From an uncultured Erysipelotrichaceae bacterium (GTDB taxonomy: Bacteria; Bacillota_I; Bacilli_A; RF39; UBA660): 33,990 bases of DNA. The position numbers and the translations under genes are program-made. The stretch is from contig CACYWH010000011.1 in NCBI GenBank assembly GCA_902778125.1, forward strand, positions 1 to 33,990, written 5' to 3'. Shown here piece by piece: positions 8,281 to 15,848 of this stretch. The notes beneath the pieces are model-generated. The model worked only from the letters and a program-made list of their open reading frames with translations. It was not told where the DNA came from and searched no databases. Numbering within the stretch: the first letter of the stretch is position 1; every line of letters begins with the position of its first letter.

Positions 8281-9186
8281 TTATTTTTTTCTTACTAATC
8301 TCAAGTTAGCATTATGAACCAAATCACTTCTCCATGAATTCCAATCATATGAATAATTTCTTGCATAATATAAAGTATTAGGATAATACTCACATATATT
8401 GTTATACCACTCATTTATTTCCCATATAGGGACATGCTTAGTAAAACTTAATTCAGAAGATAAATAGCTATCTTTATTTTCAACAAACTTAATTATATCA
8501 GAATTATCATATGCATCACTATTAGTTAATACTTTCATGTATTTTGCATATTTTTGTATTAAATCTTTATCTGAAAATAATACTTCACCATAAATAATAG
8601 GAAGCCATCTTTTTAAACCGAAGGTAACATTTGTAAAAAAATCACAGCCTTCCTCAGGTAATGCTATACTCTTTGCAGCATCGAATCTAAATCCACTAAT
8701 TCCATATTCGATATATCTGTTTAACATATTAATAACTTTTTCTTGGACAATTTTATTATTAGGATTGAGTCCAGGAAGACCCATACAATAATGTGTTACC
8801 TCATATCTATTATCCCAATTAGTAATATTTCTTTTTTCTTTCCAGCAATCTCTACTATATAGTAAATCTTTATCACATCTTTCATTTGGTTCTAAACTAA
8901 ATTTATAATCAGTTGCTGCCAAATGATTAACAACTACATCAGCTATTACATATAAGTGTTGCCTTGATGCTTCATCACATAATCTTTTTAAATCATCAAT
9001 ACTTCCAATTCTATTTCCTATTTCAAAATTTATTGGTTGATAAAGCATCCACCACTCGTGAGAATTATCATCTTTAGTATTTTGAAGTGGACTTATTTGT
9101 ACTGCGTCAAAGCCCTGTGATTTAACATCATGTAAAACTTCCCTAACATTATTTAAATTACAATCAAATAAACTTAATATTCTCAT
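8281..9186 (-). CDS. Short GH13 (alpha-amylase family) glycoside hydrolase
   Basis: Predicted cytoplasmic enzyme acting on alpha-glucans or malto-oligosaccharides. GH13 regions in order: I, DVVVNH; II, GFRFDAAK with the nucleophile Asp; III, YGEVL with the acid/base Glu; IV, FVENKDS, where the usual His before the third catalytic Asp is Lys. At 301 aa it stops soon after the catalytic barrel and lacks the C-terminal beta domain of typical 400-480 aa amylases. There is no signal peptide. The minus-strand TGTTAGAAT at 9211-9203 may be its promoter, and the ribosome site is weak. Activity is uncertain because of the region IV change. Confidence 0.82.
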   Translation of the reverse strand: MRILSLFDCNLNNVREVLHDVKSQGFDAVQISPLQNTKDDNSHEWWMLYQPINFEIGNRIGSIDDLKRLCDEASRQHLYVIADVVVNHLAATDYKFSLEPNERCDKDLLYSRDCWKEKRNITNWDNRYEVTHYCMGLPGLNPNNKIVQEKVINMLNRYIEYGISGFRFDAAKSIALPEEGCDFFTNVTFGLKRWLPIIYGEVLFSDKDLIQKYAKYMKVLTNSDAYDNSDIIKFVENKDSYLSSELSFTKHVPIWEINEWYNNICEYYPNTLYYARNYSYDWNSWRSDLVHNANLRLVRKK

Positions 9187-9202
9187 ACTACCATCTATAT
9201 TT

Positions 9203-9211
9203 ATTCTAACA
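9203..9211 (-). promoter_or_regulatory. Possible extended -10 promoter of the GH13 gene
   Basis: The minus strand reads TGTTAGAAT, giving +1 about 9196 and a 10-nt leader. It lies just after the upstream gene's terminator. Confidence 0.4.
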
Positions 9212-9225
9212 TTAAAATAAATAAA

Positions 9226-9248
9226 AATGAAGATTTAAAATCTTCATT
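9226..9248 (-). terminator. Terminator of the 81-aa gene
   Basis: Stem AATGAAGATT / AATCTTCATT with a 3-nt loop. On the minus strand it is followed by TTTATTTATTTT. Confidence 0.75.
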
Positions 9249-9492
9249 ATCTTTTTAATTCTTCTATTTGTCTACTATATTCTGCTATTTCTTTATCATA
9301 TTTCTTTCTTTGAAAAAAACCTGCTTTTGCCTTTAAAGATTTAAATACTTCAAGTTGACTCTCTAAATCCTTAATTTTTTCTTCCTTATTTTCAGGTGTT
9401 TCTATAAACTTAGAAGCATATTCTTTTCCTGTTTCGTAATCGACTCCACCCTTAACATTCTCTAAAGCTTTTTCATCTAATTCATCATTCAT
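9247..9492 (-). CDS. Small protein with a bacteriocin-like double-glycine N-terminus
   Basis: 81 aa. Residues 1-16, MNDELDEKALENVKGG, match the leader pattern of double-glycine exported peptides (acidic, L..KALENVKGG). The rest (VDYETGKEYASKF, then about 45 residues of charged heptad-like helix ending EIAEYSRQIEELKR) looks like a coiled coil and lacks the Cys or Gly-rich core of a typical bacteriocin. It has a strong GGAGG site 6 nt before ATG 9492 and its own promoter and terminator, so it is a separate unit. No C39 peptidase/ABC exporter is in the window. It may be an exported peptide or a cytosolic protein with a chance GG; I do not recognise a family. Confidence 0.72.
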   Translation of the reverse strand: MNDELDEKALENVKGGVDYETGKEYASKFIETPENKEEKIKDLESQLEVFKSLKAKAGFFQRKKYDKEIAEYSRQIEELKR

Positions 9493-9511
9493 AGTTTGCC
9501 TCCTTCTATAC

Positions 9512-9543
9512 TAAAGTACACTATTTATACTTTAATTATATCA
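9512..9543 (-). promoter_or_regulatory. Promoter with an inverted repeat at the start site, 81-aa gene
   Basis: The minus strand has TGATATAAT at 9543-9535, predicted +1 about 9528. Inverted repeat TAAAGTA (9512-9518) / TACTTTA (9528-9534), spaced 9 bp, covers -6 to +17, a normal place for a repressor site. Confidence 0.45.
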
Positions 9544-9591
9544 TTAATGATTATTAAAACAAATGTTTTTTACAAATGATATGTAAACAAA

Positions 9592-9609
9592 AAGCAGAAA
9601 TATCTGCTT
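9592..9609 (-). terminator. Terminator of the DUF1015 gene
   Basis: Stem AAGCAGA / TCTGCTT with loop AATA. The minus strand continues with a T-run at 9593-9589. Confidence 0.72.
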
Positions 9610-9613
9610 CCTA

Positions 9614-10876
9614 TTATTTTATTTTTCTTGCTTCCAAATAGAATCTTTTATCATAACTATGACCCATAGAGAATGTTTTTCTTGGAAGAGCTCCATCCAA
9701 TATTACTGTTTTAAATAAATCTTCTTTAGCCATAGGATCAAAAATAAATCCAATATTATTATCTTTAGATCCTAGTTCTTTAGTAACATCTTCACCATGT
9801 ATATAATCAATTTTGCCTTTATTATTTGATAAATAATCATCTAAGAATGATTGTATAGAGCCAACTGCTATATTAGATTTAGGATTTTCTATATATAATA
9901 CTTTATCATAATCCTTAGTAATTAATTCAAATTTTTGACCATTACCATCTTCATTAATATTGTAATATTGATATAATTTTTCCAATAAATCATGAACATC
10001 AGTATCAAACACAACTCTATGAATTGCTTCAAATTCTAAAGCATCACTATGTAAATTAACAAGTTCTACAAGTGCATATCTAGCGGGACTATTTAGATAT
10101 TCCTCTTCACTTAATGTTTCTTTTAACTTTTCATAACATGCTTTTGCTGTTGCTAAAGAGTGATTTCCATCACCCATTGCGAATAATAGGACACCCAAAT
10201 CATGAACACCATATTTCTTTTCAAAATTATCTTTATCCATTAATTTTTCTAGTCCTTTAGTTATATCATTAATAGAATCATTATTTAAAAGATAACCCTT
10301 TATATGACCTCCGTTTTGCATCAAATCAAAATCATATACAACATCATCTTGAGTAACTTTATTTTTTAAATTCTCAATTATTTCTTTTTTATCATCATCA
10401 ATTAATATCATAATATGAGGAAGTTCAAGTAACGCGTTTTCTCTTACTTTCATTCTAGGTGGTATTCTTTCAATAACTGTTTTTTCAGTTGCTCTTATTA
10501 AAGTAGTTGATCCTTTTTCATATGAATAATCAAGTAAGTCAACTATTCCCATAAGTCCTTCACGTACTTTTCCATCACTTTGAGTTCTTTCAACATATAT
10601 CATTGAATCCTTATATTCATCAAATATATTATTATCTAACATATCTTTCATGTTTGAATTTATTTTCTTAATTCTATCTTCAACATTGCTGTCTTCTAAA
10701 TAGATTTCAGGCAATGTTAAATTGAGCGTTGATGGACTATCTCCTACAATGTTATTAACTTCCTCCCAATACTCAGGTTCAGAAGTATATTGATCACATG
10801 CTACTACACTCCATTTATGCATGTCTATATTTTTTTTAGGAATTAATATATTCCCAGCCTTAAAAGGTACTTTCAT
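9614..10876 (-). CDS. DUF1015-family protein
   Basis: 420-aa soluble protein. It matches DUF1015 across its length: N-terminal HKWSVVACDQYTSEPEYW, central ATEKTVIERIPPRMKVRENALLELPHIMILIDD, MGDGNHSLATAKACYE about two thirds in, and a C-terminal stretch ending SMGHSYDKRFYLEARKI. The MGDGNHS loop looks like a ligand or metal site, but no biochemical function is established for the family. ATG 10876 is preceded by AGGAG at 8 nt. It is divergent from the zinc-ribbon gene and has its own terminator. Confidence 0.85.
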   Translation of the reverse strand: MKVPFKAGNILIPKKNIDMHKWSVVACDQYTSEPEYWEEVNNIVGDSPSTLNLTLPEIYLEDSNVEDRIKKINSNMKDMLDNNIFDEYKDSMIYVERTQSDGKVREGLMGIVDLLDYSYEKGSTTLIRATEKTVIERIPPRMKVRENALLELPHIMILIDDDKKEIIENLKNKVTQDDVVYDFDLMQNGGHIKGYLLNNDSINDITKGLEKLMDKDNFEKKYGVHDLGVLLFAMGDGNHSLATAKACYEKLKETLSEEEYLNSPARYALVELVNLHSDALEFEAIHRVVFDTDVHDLLEKLYQYYNINEDGNGQKFELITKDYDKVLYIENPKSNIAVGSIQSFLDDYLSNNKGKIDYIHGEDVTKELGSKDNNIGFIFDPMAKEDLFKTVILDGALPRKTFSMGHSYDKRFYLEARKIK

Positions 10877-10894
10877 TTTCTCATCTCCTAATTA

Positions 10895-10903
10895 ATTGTA
10901 ACA
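10895..10903 (-). promoter_or_regulatory. Extended -10 promoter of the DUF1015 gene
   Basis: The minus strand reads TGTTACAAT, with +1 about 10888. It overlaps a small inverted repeat, AATTGT-AAC-ACAATT (10894-10908), which may be an operator or chance. Confidence 0.45.
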
Positions 10904-10918
10904 CAATTATAATAAATA

Positions 10919-10927
10919 TGTTATACT
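10919..10927 (+). promoter_or_regulatory. Extended -10 promoter of the zinc-ribbon gene
   Basis: TGTTATACT, predicted +1 about 10934, just at the AAGGAG ribosome site. Confidence 0.5.
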
Positions 10928-10949
10928 TTTAATAAGGAGTGTGATACGA

Positions 10950-11348
10950 ATGTTTTGTGAGCATTGTGGCAAAGAAGTTAACCCAGATGCAGAAGTTTGT
11001 CTTAATTGCGGTTGTAGAATAAAAAATAGTAAAAAACAAGTAACAACACAAGATGATCAAACTGCAAATACAATATGTATAGTTTCACTTGTATGTACTT
11101 TTGCTGGTTCGTTTATTTTTGGAATATTAGGAGATCTTAGTGGACTTGAAAATTTCTTTGATACCCTTGCTGGTTTTTCTTCTTTATTTGGTTTTGCATT
11201 AATGGTATATGCAAGAATAACTTATCCAAATAATAAATTTGCAAAGGTATTAATGTGGATTTATATAGGACTAATAGCACTTATTGTACTTTTAGTAATC
11301 TTAGTAATTGTATTTGGCATTTTATTTTTTACAAGTCTAGTTAAGTAG
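10950..11348 (+). CDS. Zinc-ribbon membrane protein
   Basis: 132 aa from ATG 10950. A CxxC zinc ribbon (CEHCG at residues 3-7, CLNCG about 18-22) is followed by a short Lys/Thr/Gln linker and three hydrophobic segments (about 41-60, 69-88 and 101-128). AAGGAG lies 10 nt before ATG 10950; a GTG at 10941 would be only 1 nt from it. Proteins of this layout are common in Firmicutes and have no assigned function. A second one is at 18477-18851. Confidence 0.8.
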   Translation: MFCEHCGKEVNPDAEVCLNCGCRIKNSKKQVTTQDDQTANTICIVSLVCTFAGSFIFGILGDLSGLENFFDTLAGFSSLFGFALMVYARITYPNNKFAKVLMWIYIGLIALIVLLVILVIVFGILFFTSLVK

Positions 11349-11361
11349 TTATAAATTTTAC

Positions 11362-11405
11362 TCACCTATTATATTAAATGAATAAAATATAATAGGTGAT
11401 TTTTT
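11362..11405 (+). terminator. Strong terminator whose 3' arm also holds the next gene's ribosome site and -10 box
   Basis: Perfect 14-bp stem TCACCTATTATATT (11362-11375) / AATATAATAGGTGA (11386-11399), loop AAATGAATAA, then TTTTTT at 11400-11405. The very next base is the A of the SleB-type gene's ATG. The 3' arm contains AGGTGA at the right distance for a Shine-Dalgarno, and TATAAT at 11388-11393. Confidence 0.85.
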
Positions 11406-11834
11406 ATGCTTATAAATTACTCTAGTAAAGAACTAGACTTATGTGCAAGACTAATGAGAGCTGAAGCTTTAGCTGAAGGTGAACTAGGGATGCTAATGGT
11501 AGGAAATGTAATAGTTAATAGAGCTATTGCAGATTGTTTAGATTTTAAAAAAATACGTTCAATTACTGATGTAATATATCAAAATCCAGGTGGTTTTGTA
11601 GGTACCAATAGTTCTCTTTTCAATAGTGGAAGTGCAACAACTAAAGAAAAAGAACTTGCTAAAAGAGTTTTAAAAGGTGAATACTATCACCCAGCAACAA
11701 ATGCATTATGGTTTTATTCACCATCGAAAAATCAAGATTGTAGATCTACCTGGTTTAATCAAAGAAATGCAGGAAGATATAAAAACCATTGTTTCTATGA
11801 ACCCGACCCTGGAGTTTGTGCTCAACTATATTAA
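11406..11834 (+). CDS. SleB/CwlJ-type cell-wall hydrolase
   Basis: 142 aa, almost entirely the Hydrolase_2 domain that includes lytic transglycosylases and germination enzymes. LCARLMRAEALAEGELGMLMVGNVIVNR carries the family's catalytic-region Glu (RAE), followed by ITDVIYQNPGGF and the C-terminal ALWFYSPSK...CRSTWF block. There is no signal peptide or peptidoglycan-binding domain, as in CwlJ. No other sporulation gene is in the window, so a general wall-remodelling role is as likely as germination. ATG 11406 directly abuts the T-tract of an upstream terminator, so expression must come from the internal TATAAT (6-nt leader) or from readthrough. Confidence 0.85.
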   Translation: MLINYSSKELDLCARLMRAEALAEGELGMLMVGNVIVNRAIADCLDFKKIRSITDVIYQNPGGFVGTNSSLFNSGSATTKEKELAKRVLKGEYYHPATNALWFYSPSKNQDCRSTWFNQRNAGRYKNHCFYEPDPGVCAQLY

Positions 11835-11858
11835 ATACTATCACTTTAATTTGAAATA

Positions 11859-11867
11859 TGTTATAAT
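11859..11867 (+). promoter_or_regulatory. Extended -10 promoter of the 526-aa gene
   Basis: TGTTATAAT with +1 about 11874, followed by GAGGTGG at 11881-11887. Confidence 0.6.
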
Positions 11868-11891
11868 CTATATAGAATAAGAGGTGGTCAT

Positions 11892-13472
11892 ATGGCAAAG
11901 CTTAATAGTAAAGATATCAAGTCTTTTTCAAATGATTTAAAAAAACTAAATGATAGCCTTGAAAGTATTACTGGAAATGTAGATGACATCAACAATCAAT
12001 TTGAAGGCTATAATGAAGAAATTAATAATATAAAAGATAATGTAAAATCCCTTGAAAATGAACTTATAACTTTTATTAACGATACCAAATTATCTCCTGT
12101 TATTGAAGATGCTAAAAAGCAAATTGAAAAAAGTGAAGCTGAATTAGAGAAAAAATATAGTAAACACAATAATCTTAGAGATAAATATTTAGAAATAATA
12201 AATAGTATAGAAAATAATGAAATTAGTAAAGATATTATCCCATCTGGAAATGAACTTATGCCATATAATATTCCAAATTATTATCTATCATATGTTCTTC
12301 TTGCTGTAATAGCATGGATTAATAACAACAAAAAATCATGTGATAAATATATTAATCAAGCATTAGAATTAGATAAAGAAAAAACCTCTTTAGCACTTTT
12401 AACTTTATATACAAAATTAAATAAAACTGATGTCGCACTTAAGTGGCTTAAATATTATTTAGACTTAATCGATCCAACATCTACTAATAACAATATAGTT
12501 AAAGTATTGCAATTAGTTCAAAATAATGTTGCACTTTTAAATGAAATAATATCACATTTTAAAAAATGGGCTCAAGATTTAGATGAAGAAGAATATAATA
12601 AAATAACTGATGAATGGATTTCTTTCTTTGGACTTAATAAAAATTATATTACTGATTCTTATCAATATATATTTGATCACTGCAAAGCAGAAGAATTAAT
12701 TCAAGATTTAAATGATTCCTATGCATACTCAAATTCTTATAATAAACTAGTGGAACTATTAAACAATAATAATGAATGTGATATCAATAAAGAAATAATT
12801 TATTTACCAGAATTTTATGAAGAAAAAATAAAAGATGTAATTGTACAAAATAAATTAATAATTAAAAATAATGGTAAAAAAATAGAAAGAAAAAATAGAA
12901 ATGATAGAAATATATTTGTTGTTTTAGTAAATTCACTGTATTCTAAAAAATATAATAAGAAAACAAAAGAAACAATATTATATTTATCAAAAAAATATAT
13001 ATTAAATATAGTTGATGATAAAAAGCTTAGTGAAATAAAGATTCAAATAGGTGCTTGGGAAGGATTAACTACTGATGGAAGTAATGAAACCCAATTAGTA
13101 AATGACATCACAAATTATGTAAAAGATCCATTTGATAAAGATATAAATGATTTAAAAATTGTAAATTTTAAAACAATTTACTCATCTATATTCCTAGTAG
13201 CAGGATTAATAGTTATGATATTTAATTTAACAATAGGTGCCGCGATGGTATTAGTTGGTATGGGTATGTTATTCTATTTTATTAATAACTTAAATAATAC
13301 AAAAAAAGAATTAGAAAATTTATATCTAAGTACACTTGATACATATGTTATTGAATTAAATGATACTCTTGCTGAAATAGTGGATATTAACATATTAATG
13401 AATAAAAATAATTCAAATAAAAATAAGTTGATTGATTACATTATAAATAATAATGGAGGTAAAAATGAATAA
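11892..13472 (+). CDS. Coiled-coil membrane protein of unknown function
   Basis: 526 aa, not recognised. Residues 1 to about 105 are charged helix with heptad-like Leu/Ile spacing, likely a coiled coil. About 125-230 contain a TPR-like helical part (YYLSYVLLAVIAWINNNKKSCDKYINQALELDKEK). A charged mid region ends in IQIGAWEGLTTDGSNE. Two hydrophobic segments (about 431-447 and 449-468, IYSSIFLVAGLIVMIF and AAMVLVGMGMLFYFI) form a hairpin, followed by a helical tail. It starts from its own extended -10 promoter with GAGGTGG before ATG 11892 and is followed by an 18-codon ORF and a 139-aa gene in one apparent operon. Confidence 0.85.
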   Translation: MAKLNSKDIKSFSNDLKKLNDSLESITGNVDDINNQFEGYNEEINNIKDNVKSLENELITFINDTKLSPVIEDAKKQIEKSEAELEKKYSKHNNLRDKYLEIINSIENNEISKDIIPSGNELMPYNIPNYYLSYVLLAVIAWINNNKKSCDKYINQALELDKEKTSLALLTLYTKLNKTDVALKWLKYYLDLIDPTSTNNNIVKVLQLVQNNVALLNEIISHFKKWAQDLDEEEYNKITDEWISFFGLNKNYITDSYQYIFDHCKAEELIQDLNDSYAYSNSYNKLVELLNNNNECDINKEIIYLPEFYEEKIKDVIVQNKLIIKNNGKKIERKNRNDRNIFVVLVNSLYSKKYNKKTKETILYLSKKYILNIVDDKKLSEIKIQIGAWEGLTTDGSNETQLVNDITNYVKDPFDKDINDLKIVNFKTIYSSIFLVAGLIVMIFNLTIGAAMVLVGMGMLFYFINNLNNTKKELENLYLSTLDTYVIELNDTLAEIVDINILMNKNNSNKNKLIDYIINNNGGKNE

Positions 13473-13521
13473 AAATATTAAATTACCAGATTGGAATATA
13501 GAACCTCCAGTAAAGGAGTAA
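13465..13521 (+). CDS. 18-aa microORF with a consensus ribosome site
   Basis: ATG 13465 to TAA 13521 encodes MNKNIKLPDWNIEPPVKE. GGAGGT lies 5 nt upstream, within the last codons of the 526-aa gene, which it overlaps by 8 bp. Its own last codons (AAG GAG) supply the Shine-Dalgarno of the 139-aa gene 3 bp later. The tight overlap on both sides suggests real translation, either as a microprotein or as a coupling device. The PDWNIEPP segment looks specific rather than random low-complexity, but I do not recognise a family. Confidence 0.55.
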   Translation: MNKNIKLPDWNIEPPVKE

Positions 13522-13524
13522 AAA

Positions 13525-13944
13525 ATGAGTACATACTTTGAATTAGTAAGTTATTTAGACAATGTAGTTGCATATGATATAAATGATGAAATTATTAAGA
13601 ATCTTAATGAAATGAACGTAGATTTAAGAGGAAATAGATATAATAGATTTTTAAATCATATTCTAGATATTTTAGATTACAGAATTAATACATACTATAA
13701 AGAATTGCATGATAGACTTGGAAAAATAAGGAATTTGGATGAGTTTGAAGATGAATTTAATAATTTGTTAGATGAAATAGATATTCAAATAAAACTATCT
13801 AGCATTGCCGTTATAGCAGAAGAAGATCATAATAAACTTGTTGATTTTATAAAAACAAATTTTAATGAGATATTGAATAGATTAAAAAAATATTATGAAA
13901 ATGATTCTGTATTTTTACATTATATTGATAAATATTATGTTTAA
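13525..13944 (+). CDS. 139-aa helical protein of unknown function
   Basis: Soluble, strongly charged and probably all-helical, with no membrane segment or known motif. It contains RGNRYNRFLNHILDILDYRIN near residue 36 and an acidic middle (DEFEDEFNNLLDEID). It is translated from an AAGGAG site inside the preceding microORF and is the last gene of the 526-aa operon. By context it is probably a partner of the 526-aa membrane protein. Confidence 0.8.
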   Translation: MSTYFELVSYLDNVVAYDINDEIIKNLNEMNVDLRGNRYNRFLNHILDILDYRINTYYKELHDRLGKIRNLDEFEDEFNNLLDEIDIQIKLSSIAVIAEEDHNKLVDFIKTNFNEILNRLKKYYENDSVFLHYIDKYYV

Positions 13945-13970
13945 AAAAGAAACTTTAAAGTTTCTTTTTT
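13943..13970. terminator. Bidirectional terminator for the 139-aa gene and the original amidase gene
   Basis: Stem AAAAAAGAAAC / GTTTCTTTTTT with loop TTTAAA, with T-tracts on both strands. The minus-strand gene it would serve is the interrupted amidase, whose last codon is at 13974. Confidence 0.85.
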
Positions 13971-14090
13971 TTAATCTGTAGGTATTAATAAATTTTGATT
14001 TATTTTCAAAACAGTAGAATCTAAATTATTAATTGTTAATAATTTCTTAACTGTCGTACCATATTTTTGAGCTATATCCCAAAGAGTATC
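13971..14090 (-). pseudogene. Orphaned 3' end of the LysM amidase gene (fifth LysM repeat)
   Basis: Minus-strand translation gives GDTLWDIAQKYGTTVKK, then LLTINNLDSTVLKINQNLL, then IPTD and stop at 13971. This is a near-complete LysM repeat lacking only its first strand, with no start codon or ribosome site. It continues exactly where the amidase at 16901-18166 leaves off (YVVKKGD). Between the two halves lies the recombinase element. The original terminator is still present right after the stop. Confidence 0.9.
14087..14090. repeat. Element junction next to the recombinase gene (att core)
   Basis: TATC shared with 16927-16930. On the minus strand the context is GGA-GATA-CTCTTTGG, where CTCTTTGG onward is amidase LysM code. 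The recombinase stop is at 14105. Confidence 0.7.
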
Positions 14091-14104
14091 TCCTGATACA
14101 ATTT

Positions 14105-15664
14105 TTATGTAGCATTTTTAAATGTAAATATAATATCTATCGTCTTATCTTGATAGATATAAATCTTTTCAACTAAATTAATTATTAATTCTCTTGTTGG
14201 ATTTTCAAGTGATAAAAATTCATTAATATATTTTTCTATTTGTTTATTATCTATTTTGTTTTCTTCTATTTGTTCATTTTTAAGATTGTCAATATTCTTT
14301 TTATTATTGTCTATTTCTTTTTTTATATTTTCACTTACTCTAATATATTGTTCTTCATCAATAATACCTTTAAGTCTATCCATATATGTTTTATCTAGGT
14401 TTTTAGTTAGTTTATTATTAGTTATTTCTAAACTCTCAATTTGTTTTTTTATCTTCAATGTATTATCAACAAACTCTATACTATTAATAGATTCTTTTAT
14501 TTTATTTTTATCTAAATACTTTTTACATACTTCTCTTATATTATCTAAAATAACACTTTCTAATACTTCATAATTATTTGTATGGGTTGTACAAACATGA
14601 TATTTTGAATATGTTCTATAATAATCACAAGTAGTATAACTTCTTCCTGTCTTATTTTGATATCTAATTGTAATTCTATGTTTACAATCCCCACAATATA
14701 AGAGTCCATCTAATAAATAAAATCTTTTCTTCTCTGGTCTTTTAACATTTTTAGGTAGTAGAGTTTGTACATAATTAAATGTACTCTTGTCAATAATTGC
14801 TTCATGTGTATTTTCAACTATAATGTAGTCATTTGGATTATTTTTAATAGTCTTTTTCAATTTATAATTAATCTTTTTAGTCTTACCCTGTACTGCATCT
14901 CCTGTATATATTCTATTAGTTAAAATGGCTTTTATAGTAGTATCTACCCATACTCCATATTCTTGTGATATACAATTAGTATTAATACACTTAGTATTCC
15001 ATACATAATTATAATAAGATGCCGGTGTTTTAATTTTTCTTTCAGTAAGATATTGTGCTATATAATGATATGTATTACCTTTAAGTGCTAAATCAAATAT
15101 TAATTTAACAACTTTTGCTTGTTCCTCATTGATTACTAAATGATTTTTATTATTTGGATCCTTCGTATAACCAAATGGACATCTTCCTGATACATATAAG
15201 CCATCTTTCATTCTAGTGTGTAAACTGCTTTTAATCTTTTTAGAAATATCTTTAGCATACATATCATTCATTATGGCTTTAAAAGGTGCAATATCATTAT
15301 TAGTATTATCTATAAAAGTATCTATGCCATCGTTAATAGCAATATACCTAATATTATTATTTGGAAAATACTTTTCTATTAATTCTCCAGTGCCTATATA
15401 ATCTCTACCTAATCTAGACATATCTTTTGTAATAATCATATTGATTTTGCCTAGTTCAATATCTTTCATCATTCTTTTGAATGATGGTCTATCAAAATTA
15501 GTTCCAGAGAATCCATCATCTACATATTCATCTAATACTATATAATTGTTTTCTTTAACATATTGATTAAGTAAACTTCTTTGACTAACAATACTATCAG
15601 ATTCTACATTTCCATCATCTCTTGATAATCTTATATAAAGTCCTACTTTAAAGCTATTATTCAC
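14105..15664 (-). CDS. Large serine recombinase (site-specific integrase)
   Basis: Catalyses integration and excision of its element through a serine-DNA intermediate. The resolvase domain at residues about 6-150 has catalytic-Ser motif YIRLSRDD, DDGFSGTNFDRP and TKDMSRLGRDY. The recombinase domain follows (GRCPFGYTKDP). A zinc ribbon (LLYCGDCKHRI ... CDYYRTYSKYHVCTTHT) comes next, and then a long coiled coil (about 400-490) as in phage-type large serine integrases. 519 aa is normal and no lesion is seen, so it may be active. GTG 15664 is 4 nt after the stop of the 59-aa ORF, pointing to coupled translation. It is the last gene of the element's operon. Confidence 0.95.
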   Translation of the reverse strand: MNNSFKVGLYIRLSRDDGNVESDSIVSQRSLLNQYVKENNYIVLDEYVDDGFSGTNFDRPSFKRMMKDIELGKINMIITKDMSRLGRDYIGTGELIEKYFPNNNIRYIAINDGIDTFIDNTNNDIAPFKAIMNDMYAKDISKKIKSSLHTRMKDGLYVSGRCPFGYTKDPNNKNHLVINEEQAKVVKLIFDLALKGNTYHYIAQYLTERKIKTPASYYNYVWNTKCINTNCISQEYGVWVDTTIKAILTNRIYTGDAVQGKTKKINYKLKKTIKNNPNDYIIVENTHEAIIDKSTFNYVQTLLPKNVKRPEKKRFYLLDGLLYCGDCKHRITIRYQNKTGRSYTTCDYYRTYSKYHVCTTHTNNYEVLESVILDNIREVCKKYLDKNKIKESINSIEFVDNTLKIKKQIESLEITNNKLTKNLDKTYMDRLKGIIDEEQYIRVSENIKKEIDNNKKNIDNLKNEQIEENKIDNKQIEKYINEFLSLENPTRELIINLVEKIYIYQDKTIDIIFTFKNAT

Positions 15665-15668
15665 GTGC

Positions 15669-15848
15669 CTAATTACTACTCCCTTCTATTTGGGAATAAT
15701 GAGTAGACTCTAATGGTAGCTCTCTATCTAAATAATTGCAAGTCATGTTCAACTTCTTTTGTAATTCTATTTTTAATACTTCAGTTATTATTTCATTTAA
15801 AGAAATAGATGCATCTTTAAACTTTAAATTAACCTTGTATTTAACCAT
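15669..15848 (-). CDS. 59-aa protein of the recombinase operon
   Basis: Start ATG 15848 (MVKYKVNLKFKDASISL) with GGAGG 11 nt upstream; a TTG at 15866 is less likely because the Shine-Dalgarno would lie inside the coding part. It overlaps the stop of the 33-aa ORF by 8 bp and ends 4 bp before the recombinase. The predicted structure is a beta strand followed by a helix; no family is recognised. Small conserved ORFs just before large serine recombinases can be directionality or regulatory factors, but that role here is a guess. Confidence 0.65.
   Translation of the reverse strand: MVKYKVNLKFKDASISLNEIITEVLKIELQKKLNMTCNYLDRELPLESTHYSQIEGSSN

Noticed and set aside
11406-11834. SleB-type gene as proof of sporulation
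   Set aside because: The family also occurs in non-sporulating bacteria and no other spore gene is in the window.
13971-14104. Separate small LysM gene
   Set aside because: It has no start codon or ribosome site, and its frame continues exactly from the truncated amidase; it is a remnant.
14256-14573. 105-aa hydrophobic frame opposite the recombinase
   Set aside because: The antisense of the recombinase's coiled coil gives Leu/Ser/Phe-rich false protein.
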